Position numbers and translations under genes: made by a program. A stretch of 64,000 nucleotides of DNA from Anderseniella sp963787895 (lineage in GTDB: Bacteria > Pseudomonadota > Alphaproteobacteria > Rhizobiales > Aestuariivirgaceae), in NCBI GenBank assembly GCA_963787895.1, contig CAWBEX010000005.1, positions 1 through 64,000 on the forward strand. The letters are read 5' to 3'. Shown one piece after another: positions 34,339-43,151 of this stretch (its first letter is position 1; each line of letters starts with the position of its first letter). The notes beneath the pieces were generated by a model. That model was not told the origin of the DNA and ran no database searches. It saw only the letters and a program-made list of their open reading frames with translations.

Positions 34339-35468
34339 GTCTTTGCGACCTCCAGGTTAAAGGGGGCAGGCTTTGGCATGTCGGGGTGAGCCACCACCAT
34401 CACCTTGAACAATTGCCCCATCTGGTTGCCGGAAACCAGCCGCTGCGCACCTTTCGACAGGCGAATGCGCTGGCGGGCATCGGCACGCTGGCGCAGCATC
34501 TCCTCGCGCTCCTTGAGGCCCATCCTGACCAGGAAATCGCCCTGCGTAACCGGGCCATAGGCCACTGCGCCATCTGCCGTCAACTTGGCAGCCAACGCCT
34601 CGAAGTCCACATGCGAGGTAACATCGGCTTTGCCAGGCTGAGCCAGCACATCGGTAAACTGGTGTTTGGCGATTGCCTGTAACGTGTCACCTACGGAAGA
34701 TTTCACATGGCCATAATCCACAATAAGACTGGCTCCCATGTGGGCTGTGATCCTGCGCCCTATTTCGCGCGCAACCGCATCACGCACCGGCGATATCTCG
34801 GCAATCGCACCATCATCTGCACCAGCGGCCCAGGCAGGCACCAGCGCAGGCGGAAGAGGCTCAGGTGCCAACCCGAACACCAGCCTGCCATCATCATCAA
34901 GGCCAACAACACGCTCGTGCCAAAACCCGTCACGAAGCTGAAGCTGTTGCACTGGCAGAGCATCGAAAAACTCGTTGGCGATGATCAGCGACGGCGCGTC
35001 TGGCACGTCTTCCAGCCGGTCATGCCAGTGTGCCTCAATGCCTGCGCGCTTCATCGCCTTACCCTGCATTGCTTTCAGGGCAGGAGACATCTCGACCAGA
35101 TGCACGCTCATACCCTCGCGCAAGCCCGGCATCACCGACGATGCACGCAAGAGATCCGCCATCAACGTGCCGCGTCCCGGCCCAAGCTCGATCAGGTTCC
35201 ACTTTGCCGGTGCATCCATCATCTGCCACCCGGCTGCACACCAGATGCCGATCAGCTCGCCAAACATCTGCGAGACTTCCGGCGCGGTGATGAAGTCGCC
35301 TGCCCGGCCAAACGGATCGCGGCCCATATAGTACCCATGCTCCGGGTGTCCCAGCGCAAGCGCCATGAACCGGTCCACCGGCATCGCACCGTCCGTCGCT
35401 ATCATGCGTGCGATCAGGTCACCCAGCGCCGTGACGTGCCCTGACTTGTCTGCTGTCAGCTTGCTCAT
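34335..35468 (-). CDS. Class I SAM-dependent methyltransferase, MidA/NDUFAF7 family
   Basis: A 377-residue protein. The ATG at 35468 overlaps the lgt stop (ATGA); an upstream ATG at 35498 would lie inside lgt. The SAM site is LIELGPGRGTLMADLL and other family motifs are HPEHGYYMGRDPFGRAGDFI, FITAPEVSQMFGELIG, LIIANEFFDALPVQQ and SLIVDYGHVKSSVGDTL. NDUFAF7 methylates an arginine in the NDUFS2 subunit of complex I; by homology this protein may do so in NuoD, but this is inference. Confidence 0.88.
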   Translation of the reverse strand: MSKLTADKSGHVTALGDLIARMIATDGAMPVDRFMALALGHPEHGYYMGRDPFGRAGDFITAPEVSQMFGELIGIWCAAGWQMMDAPAKWNLIELGPGRGTLMADLLRASSVMPGLREGMSVHLVEMSPALKAMQGKAMKRAGIEAHWHDRLEDVPDAPSLIIANEFFDALPVQQLQLRDGFWHERVVGLDDDGRLVFGLAPEPLPPALVPAWAAGADDGAIAEISPVRDAVAREIGRRITAHMGASLIVDYGHVKSSVGDTLQAIAKHQFTDVLAQPGKADVTSHVDFEALAAKLTADGAVAYGPVTQGDFLVRMGLKEREEMLRQRADARQRIRLSKGAQRLVSGNQMGQLFKVMVVAHPDMPKPAPFNLEVAKT

Positions 35469-36355
35469 CCCGGTTTGCGCTCCCTCGTCAACAACCACAC
35501 ACCTACAGCCAACAGCGGCAGCGACAGCACCATTCCCATGGTCACCCAGCCGCCCGTCAAGTACCCGATATGGGCGTCCGGCTCACGTGCAAACTCCACA
35601 ATGATACGCGACAGCGCATATCCCGTAGCGAATACTCCCGCTGCGATGCCGGTACGCGGCAAACATTTCAGGGTGTGCGTGGCAAAACGCACTGCCAGAA
35701 ACAGAACTACGCCCTCAAGCGCTGCCTCATAAAGCTGGCTTGGATGGCGTGGGTCCAGCCCACCACCAGGAAACACAATTGCCCACGGCACGTCGGTCAC
35801 CTTGCCGTATAGCTCAGCGTTGATGAAGTTGGCGAGGCGGCCCAGCAGAAGCCCGATAGGCACACTGGCTGCGCCAAGGTCAAGCAATTGCCACATACCG
35901 ATGCCGTGTTTGCGGCCATACAACCAGCACGCCACTACAACGCCGAGAAAACCACCGTGAAACGACATGCCACCGTTCCACATTTGCAGGATTTCTGCCG
36001 GATGCTGTGCAAAATAGACCGGATTGTAGAACAGGACATAGCCAAGCCTGCCGCCCAGAAGCACACCCAAGGTACACCACATGAGCAGATCATCCAGCTG
36101 GTCACGGGTCGTGTGCGGCTTTGCATTGGGCCACAACGCCTCGTTGATCACCAGCCGCTTGGCATACCATATGGCCAGCAGCAGCCCGAAGACATAAGCC
36201 AGCGCGTACCAACGAATCACAAGTGGACCAAGCGAAAACGCCACCGGATCAATGACCGGAAAGGGAATGGCGAGGAAAGTGGGCAAGGTAACTGTCCGGC
36301 AAGTGGAGGGTTGCGAAAGCGCTTCAGCCACCCTACCTAAAGGATGACGATCCAT
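35465..36355 (-). CDS. lgt: Prolipoprotein diacylglyceryl transferase
   Basis: A seven-TM enzyme that adds diacylglycerol from phosphatidylglycerol to the lipobox Cys of prolipoproteins. Typical segments: IPFPVIDPVAFSLGPLVIRW, FHGGFLGVVVACWLYGRKHG, GRLANFINAELYGKVTDVPW and GLDPRHPSQLYEAALEG. The ATG at 36355 gives 296 residues with a 23-residue non-conserved leader; a TTG at 36286 gives the more usual length and is plausible. It is first in the lgt-midA-pgeF coupled unit. Confidence 0.95.
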   Translation of the reverse strand: MDRHPLGRVAEALSQPSTCRTVTLPTFLAIPFPVIDPVAFSLGPLVIRWYALAYVFGLLLAIWYAKRLVINEALWPNAKPHTTRDQLDDLLMWCTLGVLLGGRLGYVLFYNPVYFAQHPAEILQMWNGGMSFHGGFLGVVVACWLYGRKHGIGMWQLLDLGAASVPIGLLLGRLANFINAELYGKVTDVPWAIVFPGGGLDPRHPSQLYEAALEGVVLFLAVRFATHTLKCLPRTGIAAGVFATGYALSRIIVEFAREPDAHIGYLTGGWVTMGMVLSLPLLAVGVWLLTRERKPG

Positions 36356-36382
36356 TTTCCAATTGTTCAGGGCATTACAATC

Positions 36383-36703
36383 ATGTCAACAGGTCCTTCT
36401 TCCCGCTTTTTCGACGAACTGGCCAAGGTCATGACCAACGCGGCCGGGGCAGCTCAGGGCGCCCGCCGTGAAGTTGACAACCTGGTGCGGGCCCAGATCG
36501 AGCGCGTACTTGCCGATGTTCAGATAGTTCAGCGCGAGGAATTCGACGTTGTACGCGATATGGCGTCCATGGCACGCACCGAAACAGAAGCGCTGCGTGC
36601 CCGGATTGCCGAGTTGGAAGCACGGGTTGCCGAACTGGAAACCAGGCCGGCCACACCAGCAAAAGACAAGCCGGTCAAAAAGTCTTCCACAGCCAGCAAG
36701 TAG
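36383..36703 (+). CDS. ubiK: Ubiquinone biosynthesis accessory factor UbiK (YqiC)
   Basis: A 106-residue protein. An N-terminal amphipathic part (RFFDELAKVMTNAAGAAQGA) is followed by a coiled coil (REEFDVVRDMASMARTETEA, then repeats ARIAELEARVAELE) and a basic disordered tail ending KPVKKSSTASK. UbiK partners UbiJ in the soluble Ubi complex for aerobic ubiquinone synthesis. Divergent from lgt with start codons 27 bp apart. Confidence 0.9.
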   Translation: MSTGPSSRFFDELAKVMTNAAGAAQGARREVDNLVRAQIERVLADVQIVQREEFDVVRDMASMARTETEALRARIAELEARVAELETRPATPAKDKPVKKSSTASK

Positions 36704-36854
36704 TTTCACAGTCTGCATGGGCAGTTTTACCCCTTGCAATGTGGATGAATCATTACATGAGGCGCCCGACTCTTGCGGCGCAGCGGAACATTCGTCAGTT
36801 TCTGCCTAGCACTTGATTCGTTGACCTTTTCAGCGAAGCACTGGAGGCGAATGC

Positions 36855-37355
36855 ATGACGGCCGCACAGGCAACACACCGCGACAACGTACATCCCCTCG
36901 AACTCATGGAAAGCCTTGCCCAGCGCCATGAATGGCAGGTCGACCGCGCCGCTGATGATGAAATCAACATGATTGTTTCAGGCTCATGGAGCGATTTGTA
37001 TCTCTGCCTCAACTGGAATGACATGATGGAGGGCCTGCATCTGGCCTGTTCGTTTGATCTCAAGGTGCCGGAGCAAAAGCGCAGCGAGATTGTCAGGCTG
37101 ATCGCGATGATCAACGAGCAACTGTACTTCGGTCATTTTGATATCTGGCACAGGGAAGGCTCGTTGATGTTCCGCAATTCGCTGCTGTTGACCGGCCAGG
37201 CCGATGTGTCCGAAGCCCAGTGCGAAGCCATGCTGCAAACCGCACTGGAAGCTTGCGAGCGGTATTTCCCGGCTTTCCAGTTTGTGCTGTGGGCTGGATT
37301 GACGGCTGAACAGGCGCTTCAGTCATCAATGATGGAGACTGTTGGAGAGGCTTGA
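36855..37355 (+). CDS. YbjN domain-containing protein
   Basis: A 166-residue protein of the YbjN fold (two tandem secretion-chaperone-like half domains). Family landmarks: NVHPLELMESLAQRHEWQVD, MIVSGSWSDLYLCLNWNDMM, HLACSFDLKVPEQKRSEIV, HFDIWHREGSLMFRNSLLL and CERYFPAFQFVLWAGLTAEQ. YbjN is a sensory or regulatory protein of poorly known role. Its stop lies 6 bp before the proC ATG. Confidence 0.85.
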   Translation: MTAAQATHRDNVHPLELMESLAQRHEWQVDRAADDEINMIVSGSWSDLYLCLNWNDMMEGLHLACSFDLKVPEQKRSEIVRLIAMINEQLYFGHFDIWHREGSLMFRNSLLLTGQADVSEAQCEAMLQTALEACERYFPAFQFVLWAGLTAEQALQSSMMETVGEA

Positions 37356-37360
37356 GAGCA

Positions 37361-38191
37361 ATGGGCGAAACACCGATGCTTACCGGAAAGCTGGTATTGA
37401 TAGGAGCTGGCAAGATGGGAACCGCCATGCTCGAGGGCTGGCTGGGCGCCGGCATCAAGCCATCACAAGTCACAATATTCGACCCCGCGCCCCCGCCTGA
37501 AACTGTCGAACTTGTTGCAAGACACTCCATTGTACACAATCCGCCCCCAGGTGAAGTCACCGGCATCGAGGCCATCCTGGTAGCCATAAAACCCCAGATG
37601 GTGGATGACGTGCTGCCAGGCATGGCAATGCTGGGCCGGGAAAAGCCACTCATCGTCTCGGTTGTCGCAGGCAAGACTATCGCCACCTTCCAGCGCCATT
37701 TCGGCGCGGCAATTCCGGTCATCCGCACCATTCCAAACACGCCAGCAGCAGTAGGGCGCGGTATCACAGCCATGGCCGCAAGCAAGCAGGTATCAGCGCA
37801 GCAGATGGAACTGGCCACCGCGCTGCTGACTTCGCTGGGCGAGGTCGTCGTGGTCGACGATGAAGACCTGATCAACGCCTGCACGGCAATTTCCGGCTCC
37901 GGTCCCGCCTACATTTTCCACATGACCGAATGCCTGACAGTTGCCGGCATTGAGCTTGGCCTGCCCGCCAACATCGCCGAGCAACTGGCAAGGGCAACCG
38001 TGGCAGGCTCAGGCGAACTGATGCGTGCCACTGGAACCGCGGCAGCCACACTGCGCCAAAATGTGACTTCGCCCAAGGGAACCACATATGCCGCGCTGCA
38101 GGTGCTGATGGCAGATCCAGGCGGCATGAAGGAGCTGATGATCAGGGCCACAGAACAAGCTGACAAGCGGGCCCGCGAACTGGCTGGCTGA
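37361..38191 (+). CDS. proC: Pyrroline-5-carboxylate reductase
   Basis: A 276-residue enzyme reducing pyrroline-5-carboxylate to proline with NAD(P)H. The Rossmann motif LIGAGKMGTAMLEGWLGAGI, VVAGKTIATFQRHFGAAIPV, RTIPNTPAAVGRGITAM, and the C-terminal signature TAISGSGPAYIFHMTECLTV and VTSPKGTTYAALQVLM are complete. The chosen start is the ATG at 37361. A TTG at 37352 and an ATG at 37376 (MLTGKLVLIG) are also possible. Confidence 0.96.
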   Translation: MGETPMLTGKLVLIGAGKMGTAMLEGWLGAGIKPSQVTIFDPAPPPETVELVARHSIVHNPPPGEVTGIEAILVAIKPQMVDDVLPGMAMLGREKPLIVSVVAGKTIATFQRHFGAAIPVIRTIPNTPAAVGRGITAMAASKQVSAQQMELATALLTSLGEVVVVDDEDLINACTAISGSGPAYIFHMTECLTVAGIELGLPANIAEQLARATVAGSGELMRATGTAAATLRQNVTSPKGTTYAALQVLMADPGGMKELMIRATEQADKRARELAG

Positions 38192-38289
38192 TCTGCGCTG
38201 CTGCACACGCGCCAATCCGCCCTGTTGCTTTAAACCGCTTGCGGCTGCAGTGTGAAAAGCAGTCTGTTTCAGCAAACTGGACCCAACCC

Positions 38290-38985
38290 ATGAGCGATCG
38301 TGACAAAATCGAAAAAGCGCTGGTGGCTGCCGCCTTCAAACTAGCCGCAACACAAGCCTGGCAGGATGTGCGCATGGCCGACATTGCTGCTGAAGCTGCA
38401 GTGCCGTTGTCGCAGGTGGCCGGCATTGTCGGCGGCAAGGCTGACATCCTCAGGCTGTATGGCCGCCAGCTCGATGCAAGGATGCTGTCCTCTCTGGAGA
38501 CCGAACCCGTGGAAGGCACGCCGCACGACCGGGTGTTTGACATCCTGATGCGACGGCTGGAACTGATGGACCCAGACAAGGCCGCCATTCGCTCCATGGT
38601 GGAAGCGCCTGCCGCTTCGCTTGCAGGCTATGCCACCCTGGCCGGTTCACTGCTACAATCGCAGGACTGGGTCCTCTCGGCTGCAGGGCTGGAGGATTCC
38701 GGCATGCGCGGAGCAATGAAAACGACCGGCCTGGCATTCGTCTACGTGCGCGCGCTGCGCACCTGGGTCAATGACGATGATGCAGGTCTCGCAAAAACCA
38801 TGGCGCAGCTTGACCGGTCTTTGCGCGACGGCGCAGACTGGATCAAGCGGCTGGAAGCACCGATGACCCTTGCAAGCGCATTGTCGGGCCTCGCGCGCGG
38901 CTTCATGAAGGCACGCAAGGGCCCGCCGCCACAACCATCACAACCGGACACAAAACCACCAGTTCCAGAGACGCCAAACACATGA
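38290..38985 (+). CDS. TetR-family transcriptional regulator
   Basis: A 231-residue protein whose first 55 residues look like a TetR HTH: KIEKALVAAAFKLAATQAWQ then MADIAAEAAVPLSQVAGIVG and KADILRLYGRQL. The rest is helical and ends in a Pro-rich tail (PPPQPSQPDTKPPVPETPNT). It can also be described as COQ9-like, since the C-terminal fold of that ubiquinone factor is of TetR type and ubiK is close by; the two cannot be separated by eye. Its stop overlaps the csaA-like start (ATGA). Confidence 0.75.
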   Translation: MSDRDKIEKALVAAAFKLAATQAWQDVRMADIAAEAAVPLSQVAGIVGGKADILRLYGRQLDARMLSSLETEPVEGTPHDRVFDILMRRLELMDPDKAAIRSMVEAPAASLAGYATLAGSLLQSQDWVLSAAGLEDSGMRGAMKTTGLAFVYVRALRTWVNDDDAGLAKTMAQLDRSLRDGADWIKRLEAPMTLASALSGLARGFMKARKGPPPQPSQPDTKPPVPETPNT

Positions 38986-39320
38986 GTGAAATCAGTTTTG
39001 ACGACTTCATGAAAGTCGACATCCGCATCGGAACAATCGTCGAAGTGTCACAATTTCCTGAAGCCCGCAAGCCGGCGTACAAACTGAAAATCGATTTTGG
39101 CCCCGATATTGGCGTCAAGAAGTCCTCGGCTCAGGTAACCGTGCATTACACACCTGAAGACCTGATGGGACGGCAGGTCGCAGCTGTGGTGAATTTCCCT
39201 CCACGCCAGATCGGCCCGTTCATGTCTGAGGTGCTGACGCTTGGTTTTGCCGACAATGATGGCGCGGTGGTACTGATCGCGGTGGACAAAGCCTGCCCCA
39301 ATGGTTCACGCATGCACTAG
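38982..39320 (+). CDS. csaA: tRNA-binding OB-fold protein, CsaA family
   Basis: A 112-residue protein with the tRNA-binding OB domain found in MetRS C-terminus and Trbp111. It begins ISFDDFMKVDIRIGTIVEVS, the family opening, and contains KPAYKLKIDFGPDIGVKKSS and FPPRQIGPFMSEVLTLGF. CsaA is reported as a chaperone and tRNA-binding dimer. Coupled by ATGA to the TetR-like gene. Confidence 0.93.
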   Translation: MSEISFDDFMKVDIRIGTIVEVSQFPEARKPAYKLKIDFGPDIGVKKSSAQVTVHYTPEDLMGRQVAAVVNFPPRQIGPFMSEVLTLGFADNDGAVVLIAVDKACPNGSRMH

Positions 39321-39384
39321 TGCTTGCTGGCCGCACACGCGAACAAGCCAGGGCTTCCGGCAGCAACGGCAGTCTACCACTTTG

Positions 39385-40332
39385 CTAGTCAGCCTGATTG
39401 AAATTGAATGATCGTTTCGGGGCCGCTGTGTCTACACCAGTGCCGTATTTGTGGCGCACAATGTAGCGCTCACGGCTACTGAAAGGCACCTGCTTGGCGT
39501 TCTTCACCTTGTCGCTCAGCCCTTGCAGGTACCATTTCATCTTGTGGTCGGGCAGGCTGACCCGGAACAGCAGGTTCTGGAAGGGAATGGCATCAATACG
39601 CTGCGCCTCTTCCACCGTCAGATAGGAATAGTATGGCCCAGAAAACAGATTTACGACGGGACCAACATGGGCAAACCGCTGTTTCGATTTGGATGTCCGC
39701 TGCGGCAGCAGGCTGACAGTGTCATTCTGGTAGACAACCCGCAGAATCGGCAAATCACGGTAGGCTAATGCGCCGTCCTCACCGATGAACTTCGGCTGAC
39801 CGAAAGTAACGATGCCACCGACTTGCAGCCCATCGTCCCAGAGGTATATCCCGATAATGGCCGCAACCGCACCGCCCAGCGAATGCCCGGTCAGATAAGT
39901 CGCATACCCCGGCACGAGCCGAGGTCTAAGGTCCTTGTAAATTGCATCTGCTGCTCGCCTGAAACCGCGATGCAACAGTACACCGACCCTCTTGTCCTTC
40001 ACCCCGCGCCTGTCCTTGTCCAGTTGCCAGTTTACATCGCCAACCGTGCCGCGCACGGCAACAAACTGGCGCTTGCGGCGATGGTCAACAATGAAAACAT
40101 ACTGCACATTGGTTGTGCCCGGGGTACTTACCCAGACCGTGCCACGCGGGTGAGTGCGCAAGATGGACTGCTCGCTTTCATAGGCCTGATCAGCCAACTC
40201 CGCTGCCTTGTAGAGCATGCTGAAGTCCAATACGCCGGAAGGTCTGGCTTGCAAGTTCCCGGCCGGCAACAACATCACAACAGCGATCACGCCAATCACC
40301 AGCCGACTTTGCCAAGGCAAGAAGGTTGCCAA
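39385..40332 (-). CDS. Secreted class 3 lipase
   Basis: A 315-residue alpha/beta hydrolase with signal peptide (RLVIGVIAVVMLLPAGNLQA). The nucleophile elbow is GHSLGGAVAAI; downstream Asp is in VVYQNDTVSLLP and His probably in SLPDHKMKWYLQGL, the Lipase_3 order. The start is a TTG at 40332, as no in-frame ATG precedes the signal peptide. It lies 10 bp after the sensor kinase stop and may be transcribed with it. Confidence 0.82.
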   Translation of the reverse strand: MATFLPWQSRLVIGVIAVVMLLPAGNLQARPSGVLDFSMLYKAAELADQAYESEQSILRTHPRGTVWVSTPGTTNVQYVFIVDHRRKRQFVAVRGTVGDVNWQLDKDRRGVKDKRVGVLLHRGFRRAADAIYKDLRPRLVPGYATYLTGHSLGGAVAAIIGIYLWDDGLQVGGIVTFGQPKFIGEDGALAYRDLPILRVVYQNDTVSLLPQRTSKSKQRFAHVGPVVNLFSGPYYSYLTVEEAQRIDAIPFQNLLFRVSLPDHKMKWYLQGLSDKVKNAKQVPFSSRERYIVRHKYGTGVDTAAPKRSFNFNQAD

Positions 40333-40341
40333 AGCGTCCGG

Positions 40342-41760
40342 TCATATGGGAATTCTCACTTCCGCACGCAAACCACCCAGCATTGATTGCGTAAGCGCGA
40401 TGTCACCACCATGACTTTGCGCAATGTCACGCGCAATCGCCATCCCAAGGCCGGTACCACCGGAATCCTGATTGCGCGCCACATCAAGCCTGACGAACGG
40501 CTTGAACACCTCTTCGTAGGAATCATACGGAATGCCCGGCCCGTCATCATCCACCATGACGCGCAGATACTCACCATCATGCACAGCGGTAATCTCGACC
40601 TGTTTTGCAAACCGGGCTGCATTCTGCACCAGGTTTCCAATGCATCGTTTGAACGCGTCCGGCTTGAGGGCGACATGCAGACTGGCCGGGGTGTTCAACA
40701 CGACAGGATGACCTGACCGGCTCAACTCATCGGCAATCGTCCCGAGCAGGCCAACAATTTCAGTCACCGAAGTCGCCTCGCCGCCGTCGCCGCGCACGAA
40801 GGCCAGATAGCCCTCCAGCATGCGTTGCATCTCGCCAACGTCCTCTGACAATGCCTTGACTGTTGGGGACTTGTCGAGCAGCGCCAGCTCAAGTTTGAAC
40901 CGGGTAAGAATGGTACGCAGATCATGGCTGACGCCAGCCAGCATTGCTGTGCGCTGCTCAACATGACGTTCGATACGCGATTTCATTTTCAGGAACGCGC
41001 GCGCAGCCGCCTGAACCTCGGCTGCACCGCCGGGCCTGTAGTCTGGTACATCCCGGCCCATCCCGAAACTCTGTGCCGCAGAAGCCAGCTTGACGATCGG
41101 CTTGATCTGGTTGCGCAGGAATATGATGGCAATCAGCAACAGGATCAGCGAGCCTCCCACCATCGATGCAATGAACAGCGGGGTTGTCGACGCATGTGCG
41201 CGGTTGAGGTCCGTGAGAAACCGGAACACGAAACCGTCCGCCGTTCGCAGCCGGACGTCAACGTAGCCAGACTTGCCAACTGTATCGACCCACAATGGCA
41301 GTTTCACCTGATTGCTGAGATACCGGACAAGCTTGGGATGCAATGACGACAACAGAGGCTTGGTGCTAACACCAGGAAGCTCAGCCCCTTTCTCCACGGT
41401 CAGACCCAGTGCAAGGCTGCCATTTGCCATTTTCAACACGGCGTCGAGGTCCTTCTGGGTGTGGGCACTGTTCTCCCACGTCTCCATGACCAGCGCGACA
41501 TCGCGTACAAATGACTGGGAAAGTGACCTGGTAACGGTTTCGTAGTGACGGTCCACAAATACCCATGCCATGAGACCTTGCAGCAGAACCATCGGCGCAA
41601 TGACAATGATCAGGGAACGCGCGAAAAGCCTTTCCGGCATATAGCGTTCAAGCAGCCGGTTGAAATGCCAGTAAGCAGTCCGCTTCTCCGGCGGTGTGTC
41701 CTCACGGTCATCTATGCCGGACAGGTTTTCAGAGTTCTTGTGCCTTGAATCAAGCAACAC
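40342..41760 (-). CDS. Sensor histidine kinase, EnvZ-like
   Basis: A 472-residue membrane kinase. TM1 is LIIVIAPMVLLQGLMAWVFV and TM2 LFIASMVGGSLILLLIAIIFL, with a periplasmic sensor of about 115 residues between them, then HAMP (KPIVKLASAAQSFG). The phospho-acceptor His is in GVSHDLRTILTRFKLELALL, the N box in RCIGNLVQNAARF, G1 in VDDDGPGIP and G2 in GGTGLGMAIA. The start is a GTG at 41760 behind AGGG. It pairs with the OmpR-type regulator 15 bp upstream. Confidence 0.92.
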   Translation of the reverse strand: MLLDSRHKNSENLSGIDDREDTPPEKRTAYWHFNRLLERYMPERLFARSLIIVIAPMVLLQGLMAWVFVDRHYETVTRSLSQSFVRDVALVMETWENSAHTQKDLDAVLKMANGSLALGLTVEKGAELPGVSTKPLLSSLHPKLVRYLSNQVKLPLWVDTVGKSGYVDVRLRTADGFVFRFLTDLNRAHASTTPLFIASMVGGSLILLLIAIIFLRNQIKPIVKLASAAQSFGMGRDVPDYRPGGAAEVQAAARAFLKMKSRIERHVEQRTAMLAGVSHDLRTILTRFKLELALLDKSPTVKALSEDVGEMQRMLEGYLAFVRGDGGEATSVTEIVGLLGTIADELSRSGHPVVLNTPASLHVALKPDAFKRCIGNLVQNAARFAKQVEITAVHDGEYLRVMVDDDGPGIPYDSYEEVFKPFVRLDVARNQDSGGTGLGMAIARDIAQSHGGDIALTQSMLGGLRAEVRIPI

Positions 41761-41775
41761 GATGCAAGCCCTGTT

Positions 41776-42477
41776 CTAGTCAACATGCAGAGTATAGCCA
41801 TGCCCGCGCACTGTCTGCAGGTATATGGGCATGGCCGGTTGGTCTTCAATCTTTCGCCTGAGCCGGTTGATTTGCACATCAACCGCCCTGTTGCTGTCTT
41901 CCTGTGTCGGTTCAATTATGTCCGACCGGGAGACAGGCTGGCCTGCCCTTTGGGCGAGCGTGCGCAGGATGTCCCGCTCACGCGTTGTCAGATGAACAAT
42001 CTCGCCATCACGGCGAAGCTCGCCGCGAACCAGGTTGAACACAAACCGTCCAAAGCTCACATCTGACACAGACTGCGCCTCAGGTTCTCCCAGTGAATGA
42101 CGCTTCAAAATGGCCTTGATGCGCAATAGAAGTTCTCTGGGCTCAAACGGTTTGGAAAGGTAATCATCCACACCGGCACTCAATCCGCCAATGCGGTCTT
42201 CGATTTCCGAACGCGCCGACAACATCAGGATGGGAACATTGTTACCCGCCTGACGCAGGGAACCGGCAAGCTCAAGGCCCGTCTCTCCGGGCATCATCAC
42301 ATCCAGCACGATCAGATCGAATGCCATACCGGTCATGCGCGCACGCGCCTGCCCTGCCCCCTCAACGGCCGATACCCGGCAGCCATTGGACGACAGGAAC
42401 GAACTCAGCAATTGCCGCAAACGTGTATCATCGTCAACGATCAGCACATGTGGAAGGCCATCAATGTCCGCACTCAT
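41776..42477 (-). CDS. OmpR-family response regulator
   Basis: A 233-residue regulator with a receiver domain (VLIVDDDTRLRQLL; phospho-Asp in DLIVLDVMMPGETG; Lys in LSKPFEPRELL) and an OmpR winged helix (FVFNLVRGELRRDGEIVHLT, RSDIIEPTQEDSNRAVDVQI, VRGHGYTLHVD). It acts with the downstream EnvZ-like kinase. Its ATG overlaps the MarR stop (ATGA), so translation of MarR, RR and then HK is linked. Confidence 0.95.
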   Translation of the reverse strand: MSADIDGLPHVLIVDDDTRLRQLLSSFLSSNGCRVSAVEGAGQARARMTGMAFDLIVLDVMMPGETGLELAGSLRQAGNNVPILMLSARSEIEDRIGGLSAGVDDYLSKPFEPRELLLRIKAILKRHSLGEPEAQSVSDVSFGRFVFNLVRGELRRDGEIVHLTTRERDILRTLAQRAGQPVSRSDIIEPTQEDSNRAVDVQINRLRRKIEDQPAMPIYLQTVRGHGYTLHVD

Positions 42478-42965
42478 GACTTCACTGTCCGTTGTACAGC
42501 GGCGCGCTGGTCTTCATTGATCAGGCCATACAGAACCTGCTGGAAAACCGGACTTGCGTCCGAGCCGGCATGACGCAACGCATTTCCAACCCGCTCGATC
42601 TGTAGTGTCATCAGTTTCTCATGCAGGGCCTGGCCTTCAACGGTCAGAAAGAGCAACCGCTTGCGCCTGTCTTCCTTGCTCTCGCGCTGTTCAATCATGC
42701 CTCGCTGCAAAAGCTCCCGCAGCACGCGCGCCAGACTCTGTTTGGTGATGCGCAACAGCTCCAGCAATTGCGCCACGCTCATCCCCGGATTGCGTCCTAC
42801 AAAATGCAATACCCTGTGATGTGCCCGCCCGAACTGAAAGTCCAGCAACACTGTGTCCGGGTCGGAGGTGAACTCGCGGTACGCGAAATACAGCAACTCG
42901 ATGAGTTCGATCACGTCTTCACGAGCGATGTCACCTTGCGGGTTCATTTTGTCCGTCCTGGCATC
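42474..42965 (-). CDS. MarR-family transcriptional regulator
   Basis: A 163-residue winged-helix repressor starting MDARTDKMNPQGDIAREDVI. The DNA-binding part is FGRAHHRVLHFVGRNPGMSV, AQLLELLRITKQSLARVLRE and MIEQRESKEDRRKRLLFLT (the D-x-R-...-R/K wing). It is first in the MarR-OmpR-EnvZ-like operon. A perfect inverted repeat 54-74 bp upstream of its start is a likely operator, which would also affect the divergent ilvE. Confidence 0.92.
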   Translation of the reverse strand, partial: DARTDKMNPQGDIAREDVIELIELLYFAYREFTSDPDTVLLDFQFGRAHHRVLHFVGRNPGMSVAQLLELLRITKQSLARVLRELLQRGMIEQRESKEDRRKRLLFLTVEGQALHEKLMTLQIERVGNALRHAGSDASPVFQQVLYGLINEDQRAAVQRTVKS

Positions 42966-43018
42966 CATGACACAGTTAATCCGTTTGAGCGTTTGCCACA
43001 CAACATCCGATCACAATT

Positions 43019-43039
43019 TATGTCAGCCATATTGACATA
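43019..43039. promoter_or_regulatory. Probable MarR operator in the marR-ilvE divergent region
   Basis: TATGTCA-GCCATAT-TGACATA is a perfect inverted repeat with 7-bp arms and a 7-bp spacer. It covers the -35 element of the ilvE promoter and lies upstream of marR. Size and position are those of MarR-type operators; which protein binds is inferred. Confidence 0.55.
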
Positions 43040-43060
43040 TTTTTCAGCCGTTGATAGTGG
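43032..43060 (+). promoter_or_regulatory. Probable promoter of ilvE
   Basis: TTGACA (43032-43037) and TAGTGG (43055-43060) are separated by 17 bp. The -35 is a consensus match, the -10 weak. It points to ilvE, 92 bp downstream. The -35 box overlaps the right arm of the operator-like repeat. Confidence 0.5.
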
Positions 43061-43151
43061 CAATAGGGCATTTTTTCGCAAAATGCAGGTCAGTAACAAG
43101 CAATGCCGTCATGCTGAAACATGGCCGGCAACAATACGAGGAGCGCCCGCA

